Positions 1-6,873 of a stretch of DNA of 9,100 nt are shown piece by piece. The notes beneath the pieces were generated by a model. It was not told where the DNA came from, ran no database searches, and saw nothing but the letters and a program-made list of their open reading frames with translations. Where the stretch lies: positions 1 through 9,100 of the forward strand of contig JAQVTZ010000076.1 in the NCBI GenBank assembly GCA_028699795.1. Direction: 5' to 3'. The position numbers were made by a program, and so were the translations under genes. The DNA comes from Clostridia bacterium. Lineage in GTDB: Bacteria > Bacillota > Clostridia > Christensenellales > DTU072. The stretch's first letter is position 1; each line of letters starts with the position of its first letter.

Positions 1-70
1 GAGTTTCGATACTATTTATTTTGACAAGGTCGGTAAGCGCGCCCAATGCGTTTTGGAAATCGGCTTTCAT
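1..70 (-). CDS. N-terminal fragment of a leftward gene, possibly an M20-family metallopeptidase
   Basis: Only the first 23 codons lie in the window. The start is ATG at 70-68 on the minus strand, with a perfect SD (GGAGGT, complement of 77-82) six bases before it, so the start is well supported. The peptide begins MKADFQNALGALTDLVKINS, followed by IET. An amphipathic helix leading into L-V-K-I-N-S-I-E resembles the N-terminus of M20/dipeptidase-type enzymes, which usually start with a helix followed by LV.I.SV. That resemblance is short and is an inference only; the metal-binding residues would lie outside the window. The gene is divergent from radC. Confidence 0.6.
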   Translation of the reverse strand, partial: MKADFQNALGALTDLVKINSIET

Positions 71-209
71 AAAAACACCTCCGTTATGTTCCCAAAAAAG
101 TAATTATAATACAGAATAAGGGGGGTTGGTCTCCCAAACCGTCCATAAAATAATTATACACAAATCCAGCGGTTTATGCTACAATTAAATTTATTATACG
201 GAGGGAAAA
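71..209. promoter_or_regulatory. Divergent intergenic region between the edge gene and radC
   Basis: This 139-bp gap carries signals for both directions. On the minus strand there is a perfect TATAAT (complement of 103-108), about 33 bases from the leftward start codon; I could not find a convincing -35 at proper spacing. On the plus strand is the radC promoter listed separately. Between them, TTGG-TCTC-CCAA at 126-137 forms a short inverted repeat that could be an operator, but it is too short to claim. Confidence 0.5.
157..185 (+). promoter_or_regulatory. Probable sigma-A promoter of radC (extended -10)
   Basis: The -35 is TACACA (157-162, four of six matches to TTGACA), followed by a 17-bp spacer and TACAAT (180-185). 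TG at 177-178 gives an extended -10. Transcription would start near 192, leaving a short leader with the SD GGAGG at 200-204 and ATG at 210. Confidence 0.5.
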
Positions 210-920
210 ATGTCGGAAGGAAGAAGACAAAGGGTCAAAGAGAGGGCGCGGGAAGAAGGGATAGACCACTTCGAGCCCCATGAACTTTTAGAACTCATGC
301 TTTATCCGTATGTGCTACGCAAGGATACCAAACCAATTGCAGTAGAACTGTTAAACATATTTGGCTCTTTAGACGGGGTGCTTAACGCGACCGAAAGGGA
401 CCTGTTAAGCATAAAAGGCATGACCAAAGAAGCGGCGTTTCATTTTTCATTCTATTACAGGATCACAGCAAGGGCAAAGAGTGAAGGGATAGATAAAAAC
501 AGAGTTCTTTTAAATTACGAAGAAGCGGGCAAATATGTTTGCGAACGGATAGGACATCTTAATCATGAAGAATTCTTGGTGATCTGTTTAGACAGCAAAA
601 AACGGATTGTCCGTACTAAGATATTTACGCATACCGACCCCGCCAAAGCCGAAATCAATATGAGAATGATTGCCGATACCATCTTGGGCGCAAAATGCGT
701 GGCTGTTATTGTCGCGCACAATCACCCTTCGGGCGAACTGACGCCCTCGGGAGAAGATATCAATGCGACCAAACAACTTTATAAACTTTTAGACAGCCTC
801 GGAATCAAACTCTATGACCATATTATTGTAAACAGGACGGGGAGCTTCAGTTTCAATAAGGCGAACCTAATGAAATCTATTTCGGCCACGGCGAATTTAC
901 GAATAGCGGAAAAAGAATAG
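210..920 (+). CDS. radC: RadC-family JAMM/MPN-domain protein
   Basis: The 236-residue product matches the whole RadC (UPF0758) architecture and usual length. The N-terminal helix-hairpin-helix part (about residues 20-90) contains PHELLELML, RKDTKPIA and LLSIKGM. The C-terminal MPN/JAMM metal-binding domain (about 110-225) has the full signature: H170-N-H172-P-S-G, then S180 and D183, with a Glu pair at 120-121 before FLVICLD. The zinc site therefore looks intact. RadC was named for DNA repair, but that role has been disputed; a metal-dependent hydrolase fold is certain and the substrate is not known. The start is fixed by GGAGG at 200-204. The gene stands alone after its own promoter and ends five bases from the stop of the convergent amidase gene. 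The coding strand is richer in G than in C, unlike gyrA. In many Bacillota radC lies near maf and mreBCD; that context is absent here. Confidence 0.93.
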   Translation: MSEGRRQRVKERAREEGIDHFEPHELLELMLYPYVLRKDTKPIAVELLNIFGSLDGVLNATERDLLSIKGMTKEAAFHFSFYYRITARAKSEGIDKNRVLLNYEEAGKYVCERIGHLNHEEFLVICLDSKKRIVRTKIFTHTDPAKAEINMRMIADTILGAKCVAVIVAHNHPSGELTPSGEDINATKQLYKLLDSLGIKLYDHIIVNRTGSFSFNKANLMKSISATANLRIAEKE

Positions 921-932
921 AGTGATTATTCT
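914..932. other. Short inverted repeat spanning both convergent stop codons
   Basis: AGAATA (914-919) pairs with TATTCT (927-932) around a 7-base loop. It covers the radC stop (918-920) and the amidase stop (926-928). It is AT-rich and has no U-tract on either strand, so it is at best a weak terminator. No stronger terminator is visible between the two genes, so read-through antisense transcription is possible. Confidence 0.3.
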
Positions 933-1621
933 ACCGTCGACAGATAGCCAAGGATTCCGCAAAAAATACGGTAAGCGAGCTTGTCCTGATAATCGGGTTT
1001 GTTCAGCAGGGCATCATCTTCACTGTTAGATAAAAAACCGCATTCGACGATTGCAGAAGGATAGGCGCTGCAATGCAGGATGTAATAATCTCCTTTTAAA
1101 ATAGTAAAAGCTCTGCCCACATAGTCATTGTTAATTGTGTTAAGGTTGTTTTGAATAGATAACGCCAGCGTTTTGCCTTTTTCGCTTAACGGCTCATAAA
1201 AAACCTGCGCGCCTCTTCTGGACGAGTCCGGGAACTTGTTGCAATGAATGCTGACCACAAGAGTGGGACAGGTGTCCAAAATAATTTTTTTGCGCGCCTC
1301 CATATCCCTGTGTTTTTTTGTAACGGACTCGGTATAAAGACTATTCTCGTCTTTTCGGGTCAATATAACGCCGATATTTTGCGCTTTTAATAGCCCTTCT
1401 ATTTTTTTTACGAGAATCAAATTGATTTCCGCTTCGGATACGCCGCTGTTGACACCGCTTGTGCCGCCGTCTTTGCCGCCATGGCCCGCATCTAGCACAA
1501 CGACAACGGCGGGAGTGGGCGAAAACGCCATTGCAGAAGCTGTGACCGCGAGGGACACCATAACAGAGATAAGCACAACGCCTGTGATTATCAACATTCG
1601 CTTTTTTATAACAAAAAACAT
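926..1621 (-). CDS. cwlD: N-acetylmuramoyl-L-alanine amidase, CwlD-like (Amidase_3), membrane-anchored
   Basis: The 231-residue product has an N-terminal hydrophobic segment after KK-R (about residues 8-32), so it is membrane-anchored or exported, followed by one Amidase_3 catalytic domain. Zinc-site residues are visible: H47 in LDAGHGG, E63 in VSEAEINL, H126 in VSIHCN, and catalytic E193 in IVECGFLSN. The enzyme class cuts the MurNAc-L-Ala bond in peptidoglycan. The length (CwlD is about 237 residues), the single domain and the absence of wall-binding repeats fit CwlD, which prepares muramic-delta-lactam in the spore cortex. That assignment is by resemblance; a vegetative AmiC-like amidase is the alternative. 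The start ATG is at 1621. Its SD-like GAGGGG (complement of 1624-1629) is unusually close, two bases from ATG. The coding strand is G-rich. The gene is monocistronic and convergent with radC; its upstream region is shared with gyrB. Confidence 0.85.
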   Translation of the reverse strand: MFFVIKKRMLIITGVVLISVMVSLAVTASAMAFSPTPAVVVVLDAGHGGKDGGTSGVNSGVSEAEINLILVKKIEGLLKAQNIGVILTRKDENSLYTESVTKKHRDMEARKKIILDTCPTLVVSIHCNKFPDSSRRGAQVFYEPLSEKGKTLALSIQNNLNTINNDYVGRAFTILKGDYYILHCSAYPSAIVECGFLSNSEDDALLNKPDYQDKLAYRIFCGILGYLSTVE

Positions 1622-1675
1622 AACCCCTCACAAACCAAGCATTTTTTTATATTTTGGGAACCCGTGAACGCGGTT

Positions 1676-1694
1676 TTTGTCGTATTTCGACAAA
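1676..1694. repeat. Perfect 7-bp hairpin (TTTGTCG / CGACAAA)
   Basis: TTTGTCG (1676-1682) is followed by a TATTT loop and CGACAAA (1688-1694). It sits between the amidase start and the DnaA boxes. On the minus strand it would lie upstream of, or in, the amidase leader. It could be an operator for a dimeric regulator, but no family can be named. Confidence 0.45.
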
Positions 1695-1717
1695 CAAAAA
1701 CAATTTATGACCTCGAG

Positions 1718-1757
1718 TTGTCAACAAAAAGGCCTGTTATCCACAGAGTTGTCCACA
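1718..1757 (+). promoter_or_regulatory. DnaA-box cluster (two good boxes, one degenerate)
   Basis: The bacterial DnaA box is TTATNCACA. A perfect match, TTATCCACA, is at 1737-1745. A single-mismatch copy, TTGTCCACA, starts 12 bp later at 1749-1757. A two-mismatch copy, TTGTCAACA, is at 1718-1726. All three are in the same orientation within 40 bp. Closely spaced direct boxes are typical of DnaA oligomer assembly sites at origins and at DnaA-controlled promoters. Confidence 0.7.
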
Positions 1758-1900
1758 ATTATCTTATTTGCGAACAGAAAAAAATAGAACCGATTCGACA
1801 AGACAAGACAAAAGTAGAGTGCAGGTCGATGTGGAAGAAATGATTGTAAATGGAGGCACCTAATTTCTATTATCCTCACGCGCGCGCATTAAATAAAAAA

Positions 1901-1945
1901 ATACTATACATAAAGTATATTAGTATGTTATAATATAACATGTTA
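1901..1945 (+). promoter_or_regulatory. Promoter of gyrB-gyrA embedded in nested palindromes
   Basis: There is an extended -10 with perfect TATAAT (1929-1934) and TG at 1926-1927. An 18-bp spacer separates it from TATACA (1905-1910) as a -35 with four of six matches. The start would be near 1941, giving a leader of about 28 bases that holds AAGGAG (1957-1962) before ATG at 1969. Inverted repeats overlap both elements: ATACT/AGTAT (1901-1918) covers the -35. The 17-bp palindrome ATGTTATAATATAACAT (1925-1941) is centred on the -10 and overlaps TAACATGTTA (1936-1945). Confidence 0.6.
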
Positions 1946-1968
1946 ATAAAACTTATAAGGAGTAGTGT

Positions 1969-3876
1969 ATGACTGATAAGATACAGAATGACTATAATCA
2001 ATCTGCGATTCAGGTTCTCGAGGGGTTAGATCCCGTCCGCAAAAGGCCGGGGATGTACATCGGCAGTACGGATGTCAAGGGCTTGCACCATCTTGTTACC
2101 GAAATCGTAGACAACTCGATTGACGAAGCTGTTGCGGGGTACTGCAATCATATAGAGATAACCATTTTAGAAGACGGGTCTTGCCGCGTTTCAGACAACG
2201 GTCGCGGGATCCCGACAGGCATTATCCCCAAAGAGAACAAATCCGCGGTAGAGGTTGTACTTACCAAGCTTCACGCAGGCGGCAAGTTTGGAGGAGGCGG
2301 TTATAAGATAAGCGGTGGTCTGCACGGTGTTGGCTTATCGGTCGTTAACGCGCTGGCTTCTCTTCTCGAAGTAGAAGTCAGGCAAAACGGTAAGCTCTAC
2401 CGCCAAACTTATCACAGAGGTAAGCCGGTGAGCGACTTGGCAATGACGGGTGAAGCCGATACAACGGGTACAGTGATTCGTTTTGTACCCGATGACCAAA
2501 TCTTCGAAACAACCGATTTCCAATACGATATGATGCGTTTGCGCCTCCGAGAGCTTGCTTTTCTCAACAAAGGGTTGCGCATCAGTATCGAAGACAAGCG
2601 GGAAGGCCGCCAAAAGGCGGAGTCTTTCTGCTACGAGGGCGGCATCATCCATTTTGTAGACTATCTTAACAAAAACAAAGAGACCGTTTTGCCCTCTACT
2701 GTCTACTTCGAAGACACCTCCAACGAAATGATTGCCGAAATCGCTTTGCAATACAATACAAGCTACGACGAAAACATTCATACTTTTGCCAACAATATCA
2801 ACACCGAAGAAGGCGGCGCGCATCTGGACGGTTTTAAATCCGCACTAACAAGAGTCATTAACGACTACGGCCAAAAGAGCAAAAACCTTAAAGAAAACGA
2901 AAAATTAAGCGGCGAGGATGTTCGGGAAGGGCTTACGGCCGTTATCAGCGTCAAGCTGCCCGAACCGCAATTCGAAGGCCAAACCAAAACGAAGCTGGGC
3001 AACAGCGAAATGCGCTCTTTTGTCAGCAAAGTCATCAGCGAAAAGTTGGGTGCTTACCTAGAAGAAAACCCCAAAGTAGGCAAAGAGCTTATCAGCAAAT
3101 CCATTACCGCTCAAAGAGCGCGCGAAGCCGCCCGCAAGGCGCGCGAGGCGTTGCGCAAGGGCGTTATGGAGTCTACCACTCTTCCCGGAAAGCTTGCGGA
3201 CTGTTCGGATACCGACCCCGCAAATTGTGAAATTTACCTTGTAGAGGGAGATTCGGCAGGCGGCACCGCAAAACAGGGCCGTGACCGTCAAATTCAAGCC
3301 ATCTTACCCTTGCGCGGCAAGATTCTCAATGTCGAAAAAGCAAGATTGCACCGTGTATTGGACAACGAAGAAATTAAATCTATGATTAAGGCTTTCGGTT
3401 GCGGGTTTAAGGACGACTTCGACCTCTCTAAGCTCCGTTACGACCGCGTTATTTGCATGACCGACGCCGATGTCGACGGAAGTCATATAAGAATTTTGTT
3501 GCTTACCTTCTTTTTCCGGTTTATGCGTCCGTTGCTGGAGCAGGGACATATCTATATCGCTCTTCCCCCACTTTATAAGGTTGCAAGAGGTAAAGATATC
3601 AGGTATTTATACAGTGATGAAGAACTCAAAGAATACCAAGCCTCTCTTGCAGGCGCGCATTACGATTTGCAACGCTACAAAGGTCTCGGCGAAATGAACG
3701 CCATTCAACTGTACGAAACCACAATGGACCCCGAAACCCGCACACTGATGCAAGTCAAAATGGAGGACGCCGAGCAAGCGGACGAAATTTTTAGTCTGCT
3801 GATGGGCGAACAACCCGAACTTCGCCGCGCCTTCATCGAAGAAAACGCCAAGCTGGTAAAGGAGTTGGATATTTAA
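1969..3876 (+). CDS. gyrB: DNA gyrase subunit B
   Basis: This 635-residue ATPase subunit of DNA gyrase is close to the usual Bacillota length (about 640) and lacks the large insert of Gram-negative GyrB. The GHKL ATPase domain shows E45 and N49 in EIVDNSIDEA, D76 in DNGRGIP, and the GGGGYKISGGLHGVG lid around residues 105-125. The transducer follows, with the gyrase-type FEGQTKTKLGN motif. The TOPRIM domain has E426-G-D-S-A-G-G and D499-A-D501-V-D503-G-S-H. The tail has QRYKGLGEMN, which contacts GyrA. GyrA and GyrB together form an A2B2 enzyme that introduces negative supercoils using ATP. The start is set by AAGGAG at 1957-1962. gyrA follows one base after the stop, so the two are surely co-transcribed and translationally coupled. 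ParE is the alternative family member, but the adjoining GyrA with a full pinwheel argues for gyrase. There is no recF or dnaN upstream, unlike the Bacillus order. Confidence 0.97.
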   Translation: MTDKIQNDYNQSAIQVLEGLDPVRKRPGMYIGSTDVKGLHHLVTEIVDNSIDEAVAGYCNHIEITILEDGSCRVSDNGRGIPTGIIPKENKSAVEVVLTKLHAGGKFGGGGYKISGGLHGVGLSVVNALASLLEVEVRQNGKLYRQTYHRGKPVSDLAMTGEADTTGTVIRFVPDDQIFETTDFQYDMMRLRLRELAFLNKGLRISIEDKREGRQKAESFCYEGGIIHFVDYLNKNKETVLPSTVYFEDTSNEMIAEIALQYNTSYDENIHTFANNINTEEGGAHLDGFKSALTRVINDYGQKSKNLKENEKLSGEDVREGLTAVISVKLPEPQFEGQTKTKLGNSEMRSFVSKVISEKLGAYLEENPKVGKELISKSITAQRAREAARKAREALRKGVMESTTLPGKLADCSDTDPANCEIYLVEGDSAGGTAKQGRDRQIQAILPLRGKILNVEKARLHRVLDNEEIKSMIKAFGCGFKDDFDLSKLRYDRVICMTDADVDGSHIRILLLTFFFRFMRPLLEQGHIYIALPPLYKVARGKDIRYLYSDEELKEYQASLAGAHYDLQRYKGLGEMNAIQLYETTMDPETRTLMQVKMEDAEQADEIFSLLMGEQPELRRAFIEENAKLVKELDI

Positions 3877-3880
3877 TATG
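3858..3880 (+). promoter_or_regulatory. gyrA ribosome binding site inside the end of gyrB
   Basis: AAAGGAG (3858-3864) lies within the last codons of gyrB, 13 bases before the gyrA ATG at 3878. The spacing is long for an SD. With the gyrB stop (3874-3876) one base before ATG, this suggests that ribosomes ending gyrB help start gyrA. Confidence 0.6.
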
Positions 3881-6430
3881 GAAAAAAAGAAACTGGATAT
3901 CAACAGAATCAAAGAAACACTTGCCAAAACGAAAATTGTGCCTATCAATGTGCGCGACGAAATGGCGAAGTCTTTTATAAGCTATGCGATGGCAGTCAAT
4001 GTTAGCCGCGCGATTCCCGATGTCAGAGACGGGCTTAAGCCCGTTCAACGCCGTATTATGTACGCGATGAGCGAACTTAACAATACTTACGACAAACCGC
4101 ACAAAAAATGCGCGAGAATCGTGGGCGAAGTACTGGGCAAGTACCACCCTCACGGCGACAGCGCGGTATACGATGCATTGGTCCGAATGGGGCAGGAGTT
4201 CTCTATTAGAGCGACTCTTATCGACGGACACGGCAACTTTGGCTCGGTAGACGGAGACCCTGCAGCAGCCCAAAGATATACCGAGGCAAGACTGTCCAAA
4301 ATTGCAGGAGAGCTCTTGCGTGACCTCGACAAAGATACCGTAGATTTTTATCCCAACTTCGATGATACTCTTATGCAACCCTCGGTTTTGCCCGCAAAAT
4401 ACCCTAATTTGCTGGTAAACGGAAGCGAAGGTATCGCTGTGGGTATGGCAACCAACATTCCGCCACACAATTTGGGCGAAGTGATAAGCGGTACGCTTGC
4501 GCTTTTAGAAAACCCCGACATCACCATCGACGAACTGATCGAATATATCCCCAGTCCCGATTATCCCACGGGCGCGCTTGTTTTGGGTCGTGCCGCAGTA
4601 AGACAGGCCTATCATACGGGCAGAGGTGGCGTGGTCATCCGCTCCAGATGCGAAGTTGAAGAGCATAACGGCCGCAATCGCATTGTGGTAACCGAAATCC
4701 CCTATCAAGTCAACAAAGCCAACCTTATTAAGGATATCGCCGACCAAGTCAAAGACAAGCGTCTGGACGGCATCAGCGATATCAAAGAAGAATCCGACCG
4801 TTTTGGCATGCGGATTGTCATTGAACTCAAGCGAGACGCACAACCGCAAGTTGTGCTCAATACACTTTATAAGCAAACCAACTTGCAGATACGAAACGGC
4901 ATCATTTTGCTTGCGCTTGTAAACGGCGTGCCCAAGGTACTCAACCTCAAAGAAATGCTGTCCCACTATGTGGCCCACCAAATAGAGGTCATCGAAAGAA
5001 GGACGCGCTATATGCTCGCCAAAGACCTCGAAAAAGAGCATATCCTTAAAGGGCTGGTGATTGCGCTTGCCAATATAGACGAAGTCATCGAGATTATTAA
5101 GGCAAGCAAAGAGCGCGCCGAAGCCCAAAGAAACCTGATGCAACGCTTCGATCTCAGCGAAAAGCAAGCCAACGCCATTCTCGAAACCAAATTGTCCCGC
5201 CTGACGAGCCTCGAAGTAGAGAAATTAAACGAAGAACTTGCCGCTATCAGCGCTGAAATCGCAGATTTCAGAGATATCCTCGAAAAGCCCGAAAGAGTGC
5301 GTGAAATTATCAAAAACGAGCTAACACTTATCAAAAATGCTTACGGCGACGCACGCCGCAGCGAGCTTTCGTACGATATGTCCGAAATCAACATTGCCGA
5401 CCTTATCGAGCAAAAGGATGTCGTCATTTCCATGACCTACCTCGGCTATGTCAAGAGGATTTCCGTAGACGAATACAAGATGCAAAACAGAGGCGGCATG
5501 GGCGTTACCGCGCACAAAACCAAAGAGGAAGACTTTGTGCAGCATATGTTCGTGTGCAACACACACGACGACCTCTTATTCTTTAGTAATAGAGGAAAAG
5601 TGTACAGCATAAAGGCGTTTGAAGTGCCCGAGGCCTCCAGAATAGGCAAAGGCAGGGCGGTTGTCAACATTTTGCCGCTGATGGAAGGCGAAAAAGTAAC
5701 GGCATTCTTATCGGTCAAGAGCTACGAGACTGGCTATATGACGATGGCAACGCGTTGCGGTTTGATTAAGAAGTGCAATCTCAGCGAATTTGAAAACATT
5801 CGCTCTAACGGCAAAATCGCCATAACGCTTGCTGAAGACGACGAGCTGATAGTCGCAGCCCTCACCACAGGGGAAGACGAAATTCTTATAGCCTCGGAAG
5901 ATGGCAAATGTATCCGCTTTAAAGAAGAGGATGTTCGCAAGACGGGCAGAGGCTCCCAAGGTGTCCGCAGTATCAAACTGGACGATGGCGACAAAGTAGT
6001 GGACATGGCAATTATCAAAGAAAACCGTGAAGTGATTACGGTCACCGAAAACGGATTTGGGAAAAGGAGCGACTTAGACGATTACAGACTGCAATGCCGT
6101 GCCGGAAAAGGCATCAAAGCGGGAAATTTCTCGGATAAAACGGGTAAATTGGTCAACCTCAAGCTTGTAGACGAAAATAGCGACATTATTATTATCGCGG
6201 ATAACGGCGTTATGATACGCATTGCCGCAAGCATGATTAGCAAAATTGGGCGCAGTACCCAAGGCGTAAGACTAATGAGACTCAAAAATGACGGCAAAGT
6301 CGTCGCAATGGCGCTCACTCCGCACGAAGAGGATGCCGCGTATGACGAGATAGACGGCGAACCTGCAGACGATGAGACCCCAGTTTCCGAGGAAAATATC
6401 GTACAAGAACAGACCCCCACCGACAAATAA
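3878..6430 (+). CDS. gyrA: DNA gyrase subunit A
   Basis: This is the 850-residue breakage-reunion subunit of gyrase (usual range about 810-880). The winged-helix domain carries the catalytic tyrosine Y134 in AAQRYTEARL, with its partner R133. The quinolone region HPHGDSAVYD keeps S95 and D99, the unmutated residues equivalent to E. coli S83 and D87. Tower and coiled-coil segments run to about residue 500. The C-terminal DNA-wrapping pinwheel (about 515-815) follows, with the GyrA box at 536-542 reading QNRGGMG rather than the textbook QRRGGKG. Later blades have GRGSQGVR and GKGIKAG turns. The tail (about 815-850) is acidic and probably disordered. The N-terminus is about 11 residues longer than in E. 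coli. Codons ending in C are frequent (AAC, GAC, ATC, GCC), so the coding strand has more C than G; radC does not share this. It ends just before a parS-like site and a strong terminator. Confidence 0.97.
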   Translation: MEKKKLDINRIKETLAKTKIVPINVRDEMAKSFISYAMAVNVSRAIPDVRDGLKPVQRRIMYAMSELNNTYDKPHKKCARIVGEVLGKYHPHGDSAVYDALVRMGQEFSIRATLIDGHGNFGSVDGDPAAAQRYTEARLSKIAGELLRDLDKDTVDFYPNFDDTLMQPSVLPAKYPNLLVNGSEGIAVGMATNIPPHNLGEVISGTLALLENPDITIDELIEYIPSPDYPTGALVLGRAAVRQAYHTGRGGVVIRSRCEVEEHNGRNRIVVTEIPYQVNKANLIKDIADQVKDKRLDGISDIKEESDRFGMRIVIELKRDAQPQVVLNTLYKQTNLQIRNGIILLALVNGVPKVLNLKEMLSHYVAHQIEVIERRTRYMLAKDLEKEHILKGLVIALANIDEVIEIIKASKERAEAQRNLMQRFDLSEKQANAILETKLSRLTSLEVEKLNEELAAISAEIADFRDILEKPERVREIIKNELTLIKNAYGDARRSELSYDMSEINIADLIEQKDVVISMTYLGYVKRISVDEYKMQNRGGMGVTAHKTKEEDFVQHMFVCNTHDDLLFFSNRGKVYSIKAFEVPEASRIGKGRAVVNILPLMEGEKVTAFLSVKSYETGYMTMATRCGLIKKCNLSEFENIRSNGKIAITLAEDDELIVAALTTGEDEILIASEDGKCIRFKEEDVRKTGRGSQGVRSIKLDDGDKVVDMAIIKENREVITVTENGFGKRSDLDDYRLQCRAGKGIKAGNFSDKTGKLVNLKLVDENSDIIIIADNGVMIRIAASMISKIGRSTQGVRLMRLKNDGKVVAMALTPHEEDAAYDEIDGEPADDETPVSEENIVQEQTPTDK

Positions 6431-6438
6431 TGCCAAAA

Positions 6439-6454
6439 TGTTCCACATGAAACA
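6439..6454. promoter_or_regulatory. parS: parS-like centromere site
   Basis: TGTTCCACATGAAACA differs by one base from the Bacillus-type consensus TGTTNCACGTGAAACA bound by ParB/Spo0J. The symmetry extends outward to AAAATGTT...AACATTTT (6435-6458), with ten of twelve half-site positions matching. It lies between the gyrA stop and the gyrA terminator. The 3' end of a parB gene lies 2.5 kb away. ParB loads here and spreads as a CTP-dependent clamp in chromosome segregation. Confidence 0.8.
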
Positions 6455-6460
6455 TTTTCC

Positions 6461-6488
6461 AAAAGCGCCGCAAAACGGCGCTTTTTTT
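6461..6488 (+). terminator. Intrinsic terminator of the gyrBA operon
   Basis: A GC-rich stem AGCGCCG / CGGCGCT (6464-6470, 6476-6482) with a CAAAA loop is followed by seven T residues to 6488. Flanking AAA/TTT extends the pairing to ten base pairs. It is placed 30 bases after the gyrA stop. Confidence 0.92.
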
Positions 6489-6675
6489 GGCAAATTCGAA
6501 AGAAAACAAGCAAAACATGCATGTTTATATGAAATGAGACTAGATATAAATTGCGAATGAGGATAGAAATAAATAGAGGTCCCCGAACCACAATGTACAA
6601 AACATAAAGTATAGCGAGGAGTTAGGAGTTAAGGAAGGAAATACTATTTTGTATAGAGAAAATACAGTTGTCGGG
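6489..6675. other. Convergent intergenic spacer between gyrA and the tRNA operon
   Basis: There is no supported gene in these 187 bases. They contain ATAAATAGAGGTCCCC (6569-6584), nearly identical to the end motif of the 8689-8994 element, and a purine-rich short direct repeat GGAGTTA-GGAGTTA at 6617-6631. The remainder is AT-rich without evident structure. Confidence 0.5.
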
Positions 6676-6714
6676 AAACAAAAAAACACACAACGCGTAC
6701 GCTTTTGTGTGTTT
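6676..6714 (-). terminator. Intrinsic terminator of the tRNA operon
   Basis: Read on the minus strand, AACACACAA and TTGTGTGTT pair around a GCGTACGC core and run into a seven-T tract (complement of 6680-6686) and further T-rich sequence. The stem begins directly after the CCA end of tRNA-Val, so termination and 3' maturation sites are adjacent. Confidence 0.85.
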
Positions 6715-6790
6715 TGGTGGGAACAACAGGGCTCGAACCTGTGACATCTTGCTTGTAAGGCAAGCGCTCTCCCAGCTGAGCTATGCTCCC
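6715..6790 (-). tRNA. tRNA-Val (UAC anticodon)
   Basis: A complete 76-base cloverleaf: acceptor GGGAGCA pairs with TGTTCCC, with discriminator A and encoded CCA. The D arm is normal. The anticodon stem CTTGC/GCAAG holds the loop CTTACAA with anticodon TAC. The T arm is ACAGG-TTCGAGC-CCTGT. It reads GUN valine codons, mainly GUA. It is the last gene of the four-tRNA operon. Confidence 0.95.
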
Positions 6791-6793
6791 GAT

Positions 6794-6868
6794 TGGTGAC
6801 CCCAAGGAGGTTCGAACTCCTGTTACCGCCGTGAAAGGGCGGTGTCTTGACCACTTGACCATGGGGCC
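6794..6868 (-). tRNA. tRNA-Glu (UUC anticodon)
   Basis: A 75-base tRNA: acceptor GGCCCCA pairs with TGGGGTC, with discriminator A and encoded CCA. The anticodon stem CCGCC/GGCGG holds the loop CTTTCAC with anticodon TTC. The T arm AGGAG-TTCGAAC-CTCCT is perfect. It reads GAA/GAG. It is the substrate of the GluRS encoded by gltX just upstream in a separate transcription unit, and also supplies glutamate for tetrapyrroles where GluTR is used. Confidence 0.95.
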
Positions 6869-6873
6869 TAAGA

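Larger units (their letters stand above)
1622..1968. other. 347-bp non-coding region with DnaA boxes, upstream of both cwlD-like and gyrB genes
   Basis: In order from the left, the region holds: a possible -10 TATAAA for the leftward amidase (complement of 1646-1651); a 7-bp hairpin at 1676-1694; a DnaA-box cluster at 1718-1757; a short ACAAG tandem (1798-1810); a GC-alternating tract CACGCGCGCGCA (1877-1888); and an AT-rich tract with nested palindromes that contains the gyrB promoter. No ORF with an SD is convincing here. The combination could be an origin, an origin-associated DnaA cluster, or a DnaA-regulated promoter. Confidence 0.6.

Noticed and set aside
88..97. TTTTGGGAAC shared (on opposite strands) by the edge-gene leader and by 1652-1661
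   Set aside because: A ten-base match with no shared position relative to promoters; it is not distinguishable from chance.
1422..1667. Plus-strand ORF of 81 residues over the amidase N-terminus
   Set aside because: It is a low-complexity shadow of the amidase signal/anchor region; the minus-strand frame has the intact catalytic motifs.
1656..1678. Possible LexA/SOS box near GAACCCGTGAACGCGG
   Set aside because: The half-sites are direct or mis-spaced and do not match CGAAC-N4-GTTCG-type symmetry.
1798..1810. ACAAG tandem as an iteron or CRISPR-like repeat
   Set aside because: There are only two and a half copies of five bases, far too short and few.
2335..2823. Long minus-strand ORF opposite gyrB, and similar ones opposite gyrA (for example 3833-4468, 4505-5167, 6082-6600)
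   Set aside because: They are antisense shadows of strongly conserved gyrase genes, with no SD or recognisable protein features.
1969..6430. parE-parC (topoisomerase IV) instead of gyrB-gyrA
   Set aside because: The C-terminal subunit has a full pinwheel with a GyrA-box motif, and the B subunit has the gyrase-type EGQTKTKLGN sequence.
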